Below are positions 1 through 7,304 of a stretch of 11,196 nt of DNA, piece after piece (position 1 is the first letter of the stretch; each line of letters starts with the position of its first letter). Under the pieces are notes generated by a model. The model saw only the letters and a program-made list of their open reading frames with translations, searched no databases and had not been told where the DNA came from. The stretch comes from Alphaproteobacteria bacterium (GTDB lineage: Bacteria; Pseudomonadota; Alphaproteobacteria; UBA6615), in contig JAEPNS010000079.1 of NCBI GenBank assembly GCA_017643325.1, forward strand, positions 1 to 11,196, read 5' to 3'. Position numbers and translations under genes: made by a program.

Positions 1-492
1 CGCCAGGGCGGAGAGTTCCGAGGCGAACGCGAACAGGCCAGGCCGGTCGAGCAGGAAAAGCGGTTTCTCGCCGAAGCGGTCGCGCGCCAGAAAAAGCCGG
101 TTGCGGGTCCGGTCGTGTATGGCGAACGCGAACATGCCGTTCAGCTTCAGCGGAAGGTCCTCGTCCCACTCACGGTAACCATGCAGCAGCACCTCCGTGT
201 CGGAGTGGTCGCTCTCGAACCGGTGACCGCGGTCTTCGAGGTTCGCGCGCAGCTCCCGGTGGTTGTAGATTTCTCCATTAAAGACGACCGTGAGCGCGCC
301 ATCCCGGGTCTGCATCGGCTGCCGGCCGCCGGCATGGTCAAGAATCGACAGCCTGCGGAATCCGAAATGTAGCCGGGCATCCGGGTCGGCGTAGAACTGC
401 TCGTCGTCGGGTCCGCGATGTTCGATGGCGCGCGCCATGCGCGCGATGTCAGCCCGATCGCCCGAACCGATGAAGCCGGCGATGCCGCACAT
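1..492 (-). CDS. asnB: Asparagine synthase (glutamine-hydrolysing) family amidotransferase, N-terminal part
   Basis: Seen: 164 codons read from the ATG at 492 down to the window edge with no stop; the C-terminal synthetase domain lies outside. The protein opens with MCGIAGF, so the initiator Met precedes the catalytic Cys2 of a class II (Ntn) glutaminase. Other family motifs follow: RGPDD (26-30), FRRLSILD (45-52), NGEIYNH (72-78), SDTE (97-100) and RFGEKPLF (139-146). Family knowledge: this domain releases ammonia from glutamine for transfer to an adenylylated carboxylate, aspartate in true AsnB. In polysaccharide loci, paralogues such as WbpS are thought to amidate uronic acids. Context: the start abuts the TAA stop of the upstream glycosyltransferase (TAAATG, no gap), so the two are cotranscribed and probably translationally coupled. 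The glycan context and the TviB-type dehydrogenase about 8 kb away make a sugar-modifying role plausible, but the substrate-binding half is not visible. The family is certain; the substrate is open. Confidence 0.93.
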   Translation of the reverse strand, partial: MCGIAGFIGSGDRADIARMARAIEHRGPDDEQFYADPDARLHFGFRRLSILDHAGGRQPMQTRDGALTVVFNGEIYNHRELRANLEDRGHRFESDHSDTEVLLHGYREWDEDLPLKLNGMFAFAIHDRTRNRLFLARDRFGEKPLFLLDRPGLFAFASELSALA

Positions 493-1476
493 TTATCCGG
501 CGTCCGGCCGGTCCGGCGAATCCGAGGTCCGCTTGATGAGGTACGTCGCCTTGCCCTGGCTCTCGTAGTAGACGCGCACGAGGAGCTCGGCCATCAGCCC
601 CATCAGGATACAGATGACGCCGGTCAGAAAGGTGAGCGCGGAAAGCAGCGGCAGCGGGGTCTGGATCAGCGAGGTCCCCTCGAAGAAGCGCAGGTAGAGC
701 GCCGCAAGCCCGCCCAGGAACGAGATCAGGATCGAGATCGCACCGACCAGCCCGAACACGTAGATCGGCTTGGTGTCGTAGCGCATGAGAAACTGGACGA
801 CCATCAGGTCGAAGACGACCTTGAAAATCCGGTTGAAGCCGTACTTCGATTTTCCGGCAGTCCGCGGGCGGTGGTTGACCACGATCTCGGTGACACGCCC
901 GCCCTGCCAGGTCGCATAGATCGGCACGAAACGGTGCATCTCGCCGTATAGACGCACACCCTCGATGACCTCGCGCCGGTAGGCCTTCAAGGTGCATCCA
1001 TAGTCGTGCAGGTGTACCCCGCTGATCATCGAGATGATCCGGTTCGCCACGCGGCTGACAAAGGAGCGCCGGTTGTCGTCCTGCCGGTTCTTGCGCCAGC
1101 CCGAGACAACGTCATAGCCCTCCTCGAGCTTGTCGAGGAGCGCGGGAATGTCCTCCGGATCATTCTGCAGGTCGCCGTCGAGAGGCACGATGATGTTGCC
1201 CCGCGCGTGGTCCAGCCCGGCCATGATGGCGGCAGTCTGGCCGAAGTTGCGGCGGAGGTTCAGGACACGAACGGTCTGATCCGACGCTGCGATCTCGGCC
1301 AGCAACTCCTCCGACCCGTCCCGGCTGCCGTCATTGACCAGGATGATCTCAAAGGTTCGGGACGTTTTCGGAAGCGCCTGCGCAAGCGCGTCATGAAGCG
1401 GCCTGAGGTTGTCCGCTTCGTTGTAGAGGGGGATGACGACCGAGAGGTCCAAGCCGGTGCTCATATCACTGCCCAT
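493..1476 (-). CDS. Family 2 glycosyltransferase, DPM1/ArnC-like, with two C-terminal membrane segments
   Basis: Seen: 327 residues. The N-terminal GT-A domain begins SVVIPLYNE (12-20), followed by VNDGSRDGS (47-55) and the DXD-type metal/nucleotide motif LDGDLQNDP (99-107). The segment RPRTAGKSKYG (203-213) is typical of polyprenyl-phosphate sugar transferases. Two hydrophobic segments at about 238-262 and 275-300 form the membrane anchor. Start: the ATG at 1476 has GGAAG six bases upstream; an in-frame ATG at 1464 is possible but less well placed. Family knowledge: these enzymes move a sugar from a nucleotide donor to undecaprenyl phosphate on the inner face of the membrane. The product is typically used by GT39-type GT-C enzymes on the outer face. 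Context: one such GT-C candidate lies at 2473-4167, so the two could act in series (inference). The gene heads a minus-strand unit with the downstream amidotransferase. The donor sugar cannot be read from the sequence. Confidence 0.92.
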   Translation of the reverse strand: MGSDMSTGLDLSVVIPLYNEADNLRPLHDALAQALPKTSRTFEIILVNDGSRDGSEELLAEIAASDQTVRVLNLRRNFGQTAAIMAGLDHARGNIIVPLDGDLQNDPEDIPALLDKLEEGYDVVSGWRKNRQDDNRRSFVSRVANRIISMISGVHLHDYGCTLKAYRREVIEGVRLYGEMHRFVPIYATWQGGRVTEIVVNHRPRTAGKSKYGFNRIFKVVFDLMVVQFLMRYDTKPIYVFGLVGAISILISFLGGLAALYLRFFEGTSLIQTPLPLLSALTFLTGVICILMGLMAELLVRVYYESQGKATYLIKRTSDSPDRPDAG

Positions 1477-1671
1477 CGAAGACTTCCGTGCGTGCGCCTG
1501 TCTGTCTTGCTTGACGGCGCCTTCTCGCTGCGCGGCGGGGTTCGCCGCAACCCGATCCTGATACCGGTGATGGCATACATGCGAACAGCGGGCGTGTCAC
1601 GTCGCCCGGTTCGCGATTGACTTGGTTGCGTGCCTCCAGCATACGCGAGGGGAAGTCAGGAAACGGGTGAT
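1477..1671. promoter_or_regulatory. Divergent intergenic region between glycosyltransferase and methyltransferase
   Basis: This 195-base gap separates divergent starts and must hold both promoters. On the plus strand a candidate -35 TTGACT (1617-1622) is followed by a 17-base spacer and a weak -10 CATACG (1640-1645). That would start transcription about 20 bases ahead of the methyltransferase ATG. No comparably clear minus-strand promoter was found. Two GC-rich inverted repeats are present: GCGGCG/CGCCGC (1532-1537 and 1543-1548) and CGGGCG/CGCCCG (1589-1594 and 1603-1608). Such repeats arise easily in GC-rich DNA, so no function is assigned. The -35 is good and the -10 is poor (3 of 6). Confidence 0.35.
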
Positions 1672-2463
1672 ATGACAGAAGTTCCAGACGTCGGCTCTGG
1701 CTCGCCGGAGCGCTTCGGCTACTCGTGGGGTATCTTTTCGGAGATACTGCCGGTGCATGAGGTCCAGTTCCGCCGCTGGACATCCGCCCTGCCGCGAGAG
1801 GCGTGGGAAGGCGTCACCTTCCTCGATGTGGGCTGCGGCATGGGGCGGAACAGCCACTGGGCGCTCGCGGCAGGCGCGCAGTCTGGCCGCGCCATTGACG
1901 TCGACGAGCAATCACTGTCCGGTGCGCGGCAGAATCTTGCCGGCCGGCCCGTTCGTGTCGACCATGAGAGCGTCTACGACATCGCGGAACCGGACACCTA
2001 CGACATCGCGTTCTCGATCGGGGTCATCCACCATCTGGGGGATCCCCAGATGGCGGTCCAGAGCATGGCGCGCGCGACGCGGCCTGGCGGCAAGGTGCTC
2101 ATATGGGTGTACGGGTACGAGAACAACGAATGGATCGTGAAATGGTTTAACCCGCTACGCCGGGCCCTGTTCTCGCGGTTGCCGCTTCCGCTGGTGTTTT
2201 TTCTCTCGCTGTTTCCGACCGGCCTGCTCTGGGCGTTGTTGCATCTCGGCTGGGGGCGGCTCGAATATCACGACCTGCTGCGCCGGCTGAGCTTCCGGCA
2301 CCTGCGGGCTATTGTCTTCGATCAGATGATCCCGCAGATCGCGCATTATTACCGCCGGGACGAGGTTGAATCTCTGATGCGCGGTGCCGGCCTCGAAGAC
2401 GTCCGGCTCGAATGGGTCAACGAGATGTCGTGGTCGGCCGTTGGAACCAAGCCCGGGGCGTGA
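1672..2463 (+). CDS. Class I SAM-dependent methyltransferase (type 11-like)
   Basis: Seen: 263 residues. Motif I is FLDVGCGMGRN (50-60), followed by the acidic loop AIDVDE (74-79), which would contact the SAM ribose. The motif IV-like stretch YDIAFSIGVIHHLGDP lies at 110-125 and RPGGKVLIWVYG at 137-148. A hydrophobic stretch at about 170-195 could let the protein associate with the membrane. Start: an open frame reaches back to a GTG at 1630, but the ATG at 1672 is preferred. It gives a normal N-terminus, is preceded by AGGAAA, and the 1630 codon falls inside the candidate promoter. Family knowledge: enzymes of this kind methylate small molecules or glycans; the acceptor is not predictable. 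Context: first gene of a two-gene plus-strand unit, 9 bases ahead of the GT39-like gene. Methylation of a sugar or lipid-linked intermediate of the local polysaccharide is the likely job (inference). Confidence 0.88.
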   Translation: MTEVPDVGSGSPERFGYSWGIFSEILPVHEVQFRRWTSALPREAWEGVTFLDVGCGMGRNSHWALAAGAQSGRAIDVDEQSLSGARQNLAGRPVRVDHESVYDIAEPDTYDIAFSIGVIHHLGDPQMAVQSMARATRPGGKVLIWVYGYENNEWIVKWFNPLRRALFSRLPLPLVFFLSLFPTGLLWALLHLGWGRLEYHDLLRRLSFRHLRAIVFDQMIPQIAHYYRRDEVESLMRGAGLEDVRLEWVNEMSWSAVGTKPGA

Positions 2464-2472
2464 GGCCGGGGT

Positions 2473-4167
2473 ATGAATGCATTCGCACATCCGGGTGTTC
2501 TTGCGGCGATCGTTCTCGTCGGTGCGGCCGCGCTGCGATTTCTCGGTGTGGACTACGGCCTCCCCCATCCCCTCGTCTCCGATGAGGAGATCCTGATCGG
2601 CGGGACGCTGCGCATGGCGCAGACGCAGAGCTTCGTACCGACGCTCGACCCGGAACTGGCCGCCCAGCTCTACTATCCCGTCGGCCTGCCCTACGCGTAT
2701 CTCTTGCTGTTCGCCCCGCTGTCGGGTGCGGTCTATCTGCTCTCCGGAATGCCCGGCTTCGGCATGCTCCCCGGCCTGCTCCTTGAAAACCTCGGCTATT
2801 TCTTTCTCGCGGCGCGCGTGCTCAGCGCCGTTCTCGGTGTCGCCACCGTCTTCATCGCCTACCGCCTCGCGGCGGCCATGTTCGCCTCGCCCGCGGCCGG
2901 AGTGGTCTGCGCCGCGCTGCTGGCGACGAGCTGGTTCCATGTCGTTCTGAGCCATTTCGCCCGGCACTGGAGCGCCACTGTGTTCTTCGCATGGCTCGCC
3001 GTGTGGATTGCCTGGCGGTACTGGCAGAGCCCAAGCGCGCGCCGCGCTGTCGGGTGTGCCCTCGCGGCCGGCGCCGGTTTCGCGGTCGGCTATATCGCGG
3101 TGCTGGGCTATGCCGCGTTTGTGCTGGCGCACCTTGCCCGGTATCGCACCGCATTCCTGAACCGGTACCTGTTCGCAGGTGGAGCGGTGCTGGTGTCGTG
3201 CATCGCGGCTTCCGCGGTATTGCACCTTCCGGCCATCACCCGCCTTGTCGGTGGCGATGCACCGGTACTTCCCGTCGAGGAGTCGAAGTCGGTCGCTGCG
3301 TATTTCGAGACCCTCGCCTTCTACCTGCAATCGCTGCTGCGCGCGGAACCGGTGTTGCTGGTTCTCGGCGCTGTGGGCGGGGGGCTGTCACTGCTTCGTT
3401 TCCCCTGGCTCACCGGCATGCTGGCAGTCGCATTCCTTGGCTACACGCTGTTTCTCGACCTCTTTATGCCGCTCGAGGACCGTTACATTCTGCCCGCCCT
3501 GCCGGCGCTGGCGCTTCTTGCCGCCGGCGGTTTCGAAACGGCCCGACAGGTCGTCCGCGGCGGCCGCGTTCCGCGTCTGATCGTGACGTCCCTGGTCGCG
3601 GTTTGTGTCTCCTATGCCGCGTGGAACGCTGCCACCGTCACGCGCCTCCTGATGGCGGCCGACTCCCGGGAACTGGCGGCGGCATGGGTATCGGAAAATG
3701 CAGATCCGTCTTCACTGGCGGTTGTCGCGCTCAACCCCGTCAAGCTGCCGGCCTCGCAGGCTTCGCTCACGCGCCAGGCGGACCTTGCGCCCGGTTCGCT
3801 CGATTTCGTGGACAGGTATCGGCTCGAACGCGGCGATGCGAAGGGTCGCGAGGTGCTCCATGTCCATAGGTTCGGGGATGAACGCCTGGCCGGCCACGCG
3901 GCCCAAGCGCTGTTGGCCGGGCTGGATGCTTCGGGCGCGCGATTCTTCGTGTTTGCGCAGCGCCACGATCTCCCGCGCTCGGGCCTGCATGCGCTGGTCG
4001 CCGAACGCGCGGCCCCGTCTGTCGTGATCGATCCCGCACGCGACGGTGTCACGCCGCCGGATTTGCGCACGACGATCCTGGTCAAGGACCACTCGGTGCA
4101 GGACTACTCGCGACTGGAGAGGCTGGGGCCACGGATCGAGATCTATGACCTCGGGACGGACCGCTAG
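2473..4167 (+). CDS. Multi-spanning GT-C glycosyltransferase, GT39/PMT (ArnT)-like
   Basis: Seen: 564 residues. Many hydrophobic segments occupy roughly 8-395, including about 8-26, 73-92, 107-130, 140-160, 168-183, 194-222, 233-252, 293-306, 312-333, 340-353 and 368-388. A soluble tail of about 170 residues follows. The first external loop carries the acidic cluster SDEE (36-39), the position of the catalytic/metal acidic residues in GT-C enzymes. EDRYILPALPAL (335-346) resembles the conserved late motif of GT39-like proteins. Family knowledge: such enzymes transfer a sugar from a polyprenyl-phosphate donor on the periplasmic side of the inner membrane. Context: starts 9 bases after the methyltransferase stop, so it is cotranscribed with it. 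The DPM1/ArnC-like enzyme at 493-1476 could make its donor. Its TAG stop overlaps the stop of the convergent NusG-like gene. Acceptor and sugar are unknown, and other polytopic polysaccharide glycosyltransferase families remain possible. Confidence 0.8.
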   Translation: MNAFAHPGVLAAIVLVGAAALRFLGVDYGLPHPLVSDEEILIGGTLRMAQTQSFVPTLDPELAAQLYYPVGLPYAYLLLFAPLSGAVYLLSGMPGFGMLPGLLLENLGYFFLAARVLSAVLGVATVFIAYRLAAAMFASPAAGVVCAALLATSWFHVVLSHFARHWSATVFFAWLAVWIAWRYWQSPSARRAVGCALAAGAGFAVGYIAVLGYAAFVLAHLARYRTAFLNRYLFAGGAVLVSCIAASAVLHLPAITRLVGGDAPVLPVEESKSVAAYFETLAFYLQSLLRAEPVLLVLGAVGGGLSLLRFPWLTGMLAVAFLGYTLFLDLFMPLEDRYILPALPALALLAAGGFETARQVVRGGRVPRLIVTSLVAVCVSYAAWNAATVTRLLMAADSRELAAAWVSENADPSSLAVVALNPVKLPASQASLTRQADLAPGSLDFVDRYRLERGDAKGREVLHVHRFGDERLAGHAAQALLAGLDASGARFFVFAQRHDLPRSGLHALVAERAAPSVVIDPARDGVTPPDLRTTILVKDHSVQDYSRLERLGPRIEIYDLGTDR

Positions 4168-4676
4168 CCGGCAGGTGCCAGCGCGCTGGTCGGCATCTTC
4201 ACGCGGACCTGGCGGCCCAGCAGGTCTAGCAGCAGAAACACGCGATGCTGATCCGACGGGGCATCATAGATCCCGACCTGGTCGGCCATTGCGCCGTCCG
4301 TGATCCGGACCTTGTCGCCCTTTTTCAGGCCCGCACGCTCGCCCAGCACGACGTAGCCCTGCCCGTCCTCGTGACGGCGAATGTCGTCGATGATGTCGTC
4401 GGGGACCGGCGCCGGCTGGCCGGAATGGCAGATCAGCTCGCTCACCCCGACGGTCGAGTTGAGGGCGCGCCAACGCGCCGTGTCGGGATCCATGCCGACG
4501 AAAAGATACCCCGGGAAGAGGGGTGACTGGACCGTATCCGTCTTGCGCGCATGCCGCCGGCGTTTGAGGTATCGCGGAAGATAGGCATCGAAGCCCTGCC
4601 GCATGATGTGCCCGAGTGCCTTGAATTCGCTGTTGGGCTGGGTCCGGACGACGAACCAGCGCTTGACGCTGCTCAT
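4164..4676 (-). CDS. NusG/RfaH-like specialised transcription antiterminator
   Basis: Seen: 170 residues. The NusG N-terminal (NGN) domain starts with RWFVVRTQPNSEFKA (6-20), continues with QGFDAYLPRY (27-36) and ends its core with SPLFPGYLFVGMD (51-63). These are the signature stretches of RfaH-type NusG paralogues. A KOW-like C-terminal domain follows, with LKKGDKVRITDG at 117-128. Family knowledge: NusG paralogues bind the RNA polymerase clamp and help it read through long operons, often capsule or LPS ones. Start: the ATG at 4676 has GGGAG seven bases upstream; the open frame further upstream lies within the regulator gene. Context: its ATG overlaps the regulator's TGA as ATGA (4673-4676), implying translational coupling. 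The probable targets are long polysaccharide transcripts nearby. It is not housekeeping NusG: shorter, divergent, and not next to secE/rplK. Confidence 0.88.
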   Translation of the reverse strand: MSSVKRWFVVRTQPNSEFKALGHIMRQGFDAYLPRYLKRRRHARKTDTVQSPLFPGYLFVGMDPDTARWRALNSTVGVSELICHSGQPAPVPDDIIDDIRRHEDGQGYVVLGERAGLKKGDKVRITDGAMADQVGIYDAPSDQHRVFLLLDLLGRQVRVKMPTSALAPAG

Positions 4677-5320
4677 GTGTCGTCTCCCGTCGTATCCGCG
4701 AGGCTGACCCGCAGCAGCGGCGGAACCAGGATGCGGATGGCGGGGAACTCCGCGCGCAACGCGTCGTAAGCCTGCTGCGGATCCTTCAGGGTGGTCAGGA
4801 GCAGTGCGTCGATGTCGCCGGCCGCGTCCACGGTGTCGACGACAGGCAGGTGCACGAAATTCGGAACGGCGTACGCACGATCTACGACGGCGACAATCTC
4901 CGCTCCGGATGCCTCGCACAGGGTTGCGACCTCTGCGAGTTCACTTGCGCCATAGAGCGCGATCCGTGTCCAGCCGCGCTGTGCTGCGTCGCGAAGGGCT
5001 TCCGAGCATTGGCTTCGTGCACTCCGGAAAAAGCGGAAGGAATCCGAGAGATATTCCGCGGTCAGCCGGCTCTTCTCGGCAAAGCCCTGCGGCGTGAGGT
5101 AATACGCGTAACGGTTGGCCGGGGCCTGGCTGACCTTGATCAGTCCCTTCTTCGCGCAGCGCTTCAGGTATGCGTTGGCGAGCCCCAGAGCGATGCCGAG
5201 ATCTTTCGCGACCGTGCGCTGGGTGATGCGCTCGTTCTGGTGCACGGCGTTGAGAATGCCAAGCGTGATCTCGGCATCGTCGGCCTTGCCCGGTGCGGAT
5301 ATGCGGTCGGTGTTGCTCAT
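4673..5320 (-). CDS. EPS-type MarR winged-helix regulator fused to a Rossmann-like domain
   Basis: Seen: 215 residues. A winged helix occupies about 15-80: helix-turn-helix ITQRTVAKDLGIALGLANAYLK-like segment (32-53), then KKGLIKV (57-63) and the wing ending in YYLTPQGFAEKSRLT (73-87). This matches the EPS-associated MarR-type family. A second domain begins near 117 with the pattern beta strand, LYGASELAEVA (122-132), beta strand IVAVVD (142-147), and DALLLTT (171-177). It resembles a small Rossmann or PglD-N-like nucleotide or sugar-nucleotide binding fold. Start: the frame extends to a TTG at 5335, but that codon coincides with the predicted transcription start, so the ATG at 5320 is chosen. 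Context: translationally coupled to the downstream NusG-like gene and preceded by two palindromes that suit autoregulation. Inference: a metabolite-responsive controller of the antiterminator. The DNA-binding half is secure; the second domain's ligand is not known. Confidence 0.82.
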   Translation of the reverse strand: MSNTDRISAPGKADDAEITLGILNAVHQNERITQRTVAKDLGIALGLANAYLKRCAKKGLIKVSQAPANRYAYYLTPQGFAEKSRLTAEYLSDSFRFFRSARSQCSEALRDAAQRGWTRIALYGASELAEVATLCEASGAEIVAVVDRAYAVPNFVHLPVVDTVDAAGDIDALLLTTLKDPQQAYDALRAEFPAIRILVPPLLRVSLADTTGDDT

Positions 5321-5329
5321 CGGTCTCGC

Positions 5330-5366
5330 GTTCAAAGGATGAACATAGTGCGTTCAACCGATGAAC
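5330..5366. promoter_or_regulatory. Tandem palindromic operators GTTCA-N5-TGAAC
   Basis: Two perfect inverted repeats of identical half-sites are present: GTTCA-AAGGA-TGAAC (5330-5344) and GTTCA-ACCGA-TGAAC (5352-5366). Their starts are 22 bases apart, close to two helical turns, so both would lie on the same DNA face. The first overlaps the end of the predicted -10 and the start point; the second fills the -35/-10 spacer and touches the -35. That is the classical layout for repression by a dimeric winged-helix protein. The adjacent MarR-type protein is the obvious candidate (inference). I found no other perfect copy elsewhere in the window. A degenerate half-site CTTCA lies at 5375-5379. Confidence 0.65.
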
Positions 5367-5371
5367 GTCAA
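5342..5371 (-). promoter_or_regulatory. Sigma70-like promoter of the MarR-NusG unit
   Basis: On the minus strand the -35 is TTGACG (5366-5371, 5 of 6 to consensus), the spacer is 18 bases, and the -10 is TATGTT (5342-5347, 4 of 6). Transcription would begin near 5335, about 15 bases before the ATG at 5320. The whole gap between cysNC and the regulator is only 76 bases, so this is the natural place for the promoter. No intrinsic terminator for the upstream cysNC is visible there, so read-through from cysNC is possible. Confidence 0.55.
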
Positions 5372-5396
5372 GCACTTCAATGCGTTACGGGACCGG

Positions 5397-7304
5397 TCAG
5401 GCGGGCGCCCGGAAATTGTCCTTCACGTAGGCGACGAGTTCGTCGAGGCAGGATTCGACGTTCCGGTCGCTCGTGTCGACCACCAGTTCCGGATCGGCGG
5501 GCTCCTCGTAGGGTGCCGAAATGCCGGTGAAGTCGCTGATCTCGCCGGCGCGCGCGCGCTTGTAGAGGCCTTTCGGGTCGCGCGCCTCGCAGGTGGCTAC
5601 ATCGGCCTTGATGAAGATTTCCTGGAATGAGGCCCCGGCCGCCTCGCGGGCGCGATCCCGGTCGGCCCGGTAGGGCGAGATGAACGCGGTGATCACGATC
5701 AGGCCCGCATCGGCGAGCAACGCCGCAACCTCGCCGACCCGGCGAATGTTCTCGGCCCGATCTTCCGGCGAGAATCCCAGGTTGGCATTGAGGCCGGTGC
5801 GCACGTTGTCACCGTCCAGCACATAGACCTGATAGCCTTCGTCGAACAGCCGTTGTTCAAGGGCCATCGCCAGGGTCGACTTGCCCGCCCCCGACAGGCC
5901 GGTGAACCAGAGCACTCCCGCCTTGTGCCGGTTGCGGGCGGCGCGGCGGTCGTGGTCGACGCGGTGGTCCACGGCCGTGATATTGGTGGCGCGCACCGTC
6001 ACCTGCTCGCGCTGGTCCGGGTAGCTCCCCATCGAGATGATGCCCCCCGCGAGCGTCAGGTGACGATCGTGGAGGATGGCCCGGCCTGTGCGCGGCAGGT
6101 CGTCATGCTCGTCGATCGCGACAAGCTGGCTGGTGCGGACTACGACATCGGCGATTTCGTCTCGCGCGACGGACTCGGCGTCGTGGTCGGACAGGGCGTC
6201 AACGTCAATCACCCGTTCAATCCGCTCGACGGTGGCGTCGAGCCGTCGCGGGCCTAGCTTCATGCCGTAGGTCCTGCCGACCTCGAGCGGCGCGTCGGCG
6301 AGCCAGAACAGGCGCAGGTGAAAGACATCGGTCTCGATCGGCGCGCCGGCGACATGGCTGGCGATCTCGCCGCGTTCGACAAAGATCTGCTCGTCCAGCG
6401 TGAGGCCGACCGATTGCCCGGCCCGGGCGGACGTCGGGGTGTCCGCGGTGTTCCAGGTCTCGATGGACGCGACGCGTGCGGTGCGGTTGCTCGGCGAGAA
6501 CACGAGCTCGTCGCCAACATTGACCCGGCCGGACTCAATCCGCCCGGCGAGGATGCGCCGGTCGTCGAACTTGTAGACATCCTGCAGCGGCAATCGCAGC
6601 GCCCGGTCGACGGGCGATTCCGGGCGCTCGAACTCGGCGAGCGTGTCGAGAACGGTCGGACCGGCGTACCAGTCCATGTTCGCGGACGCCACGGCGACAT
6701 TGTCTCCCTCGCGTGCCGAGATCGGGATCACGCGCCGGGGGCGGACGCCGATCCCCTCGAGGTAGCCGCGGTATTCGGTCTCGATTTCCCGGAATCGGGC
6801 TTCGTCGTAGCCGACCAGATCCATCTTGTTCACCGCGACCGCCACCTCGCGCACGCCGAGGAGCTGCAGCAGGTAGCTGTGGTGCCGGGACTGGCGGCGC
6901 ACGCCCTGGTCGGCGTCGATCAGCAGTAGCGCGGCGTCGGCGTTCGAGGCGCCGGTCACCATGTTGCGGATGAACTCGCGATGCCCGGGCGCGTCGATGA
7001 TCACGTACTGGCGCTGGTTGTGCCGGAACCAGATCTGCGAGGTGTCGATCGTCACGCCCTGGTCGCGCTCGGCCTTGAGGCTGTCCATCAGGAACGCCCA
7101 CTCGAACGGCATGCCGCGGCGCCGGCACATTTCCTGGATCGCCTCCAGCTTGCCGTCGGGAAGCTGGCCGGTATCGTTGAACAGTCGGCCCACGAGGGTC
7201 GACTTGCCATGGTCCACATGGCCGACAATCACGACCCGCATGAGGTCGCCGGCGGTGCTGCCTGCGGTCAGCGCGTTGGCGGAGGTCGGCGCATCGTTCG
7301 GCAT
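5397..7304 (-). CDS. cysNC: Bifunctional sulfate adenylyltransferase GTPase subunit / APS kinase (CysN-CysC fusion)
   Basis: Seen: 635 residues, full length for a CysNC fusion. The N-terminal translation-factor-type GTPase has G1 GHVDHGKST (28-36), the switch region ERDQGVTID (79-87), G3 DAPGH (104-108) and G4 NKMD (159-162). Beta-barrel domains follow to about 445. The C-terminal APS kinase starts near 462, with P-loop GLSGAGKST (469-477), DGDNVRTGLN (497-506), FISPYR (541-546) and DPKGLYKRAR (576-585). Role: with CysD, GTP hydrolysis drives formation of adenosine 5'-phosphosulfate from ATP and sulfate; the kinase domain then makes PAPS, in the cytoplasm. Context: its ATG overlaps the cysD stop by one base (TAATG), so translation is coupled. 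The PAPS could feed sulfite production or a sulfotransferase; neither cysH nor a sulfotransferase is visible in this window. All key nucleotide-binding motifs are intact. Confidence 0.97.
   Translation of the reverse strand: MPNDAPTSANALTAGSTAGDLMRVVIVGHVDHGKSTLVGRLFNDTGQLPDGKLEAIQEMCRRRGMPFEWAFLMDSLKAERDQGVTIDTSQIWFRHNQRQYVIIDAPGHREFIRNMVTGASNADAALLLIDADQGVRRQSRHHSYLLQLLGVREVAVAVNKMDLVGYDEARFREIETEYRGYLEGIGVRPRRVIPISAREGDNVAVASANMDWYAGPTVLDTLAEFERPESPVDRALRLPLQDVYKFDDRRILAGRIESGRVNVGDELVFSPSNRTARVASIETWNTADTPTSARAGQSVGLTLDEQIFVERGEIASHVAGAPIETDVFHLRLFWLADAPLEVGRTYGMKLGPRRLDATVERIERVIDVDALSDHDAESVARDEIADVVVRTSQLVAIDEHDDLPRTGRAILHDRHLTLAGGIISMGSYPDQREQVTVRATNITAVDHRVDHDRRAARNRHKAGVLWFTGLSGAGKSTLAMALEQRLFDEGYQVYVLDGDNVRTGLNANLGFSPEDRAENIRRVGEVAALLADAGLIVITAFISPYRADRDRAREAAGASFQEIFIKADVATCEARDPKGLYKRARAGEISDFTGISAPYEEPADPELVVDTSDRNVESCLDELVAYVKDNFRAPA

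Noticed and set aside
418..951. Plus-strand open frame of 177 codons over the glycosyltransferase
   Set aside because: It is antisense to a well-supported GT2 gene, with low-complexity composition and no family motif.
1258..1275. Third regulator site GTTCA-GGACA-CGAAC
   Set aside because: One arm has a mismatch and it lies within the glycosyltransferase coding region, far from a start. It is probably chance.
2155..3330. 391-codon open frame on the minus strand across the methyltransferase and GT39-like genes
   Set aside because: The translation is rich in R, E, G and Q with no recognisable motif. It is antisense to two genes with clear domains and is a product of GC-rich codon bias.
5321..5335. 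TTG at 5335 as the start of the MarR-type regulator
   Set aside because: It coincides with the predicted transcription start and has no ribosome site; the ATG at 5320 fits better.
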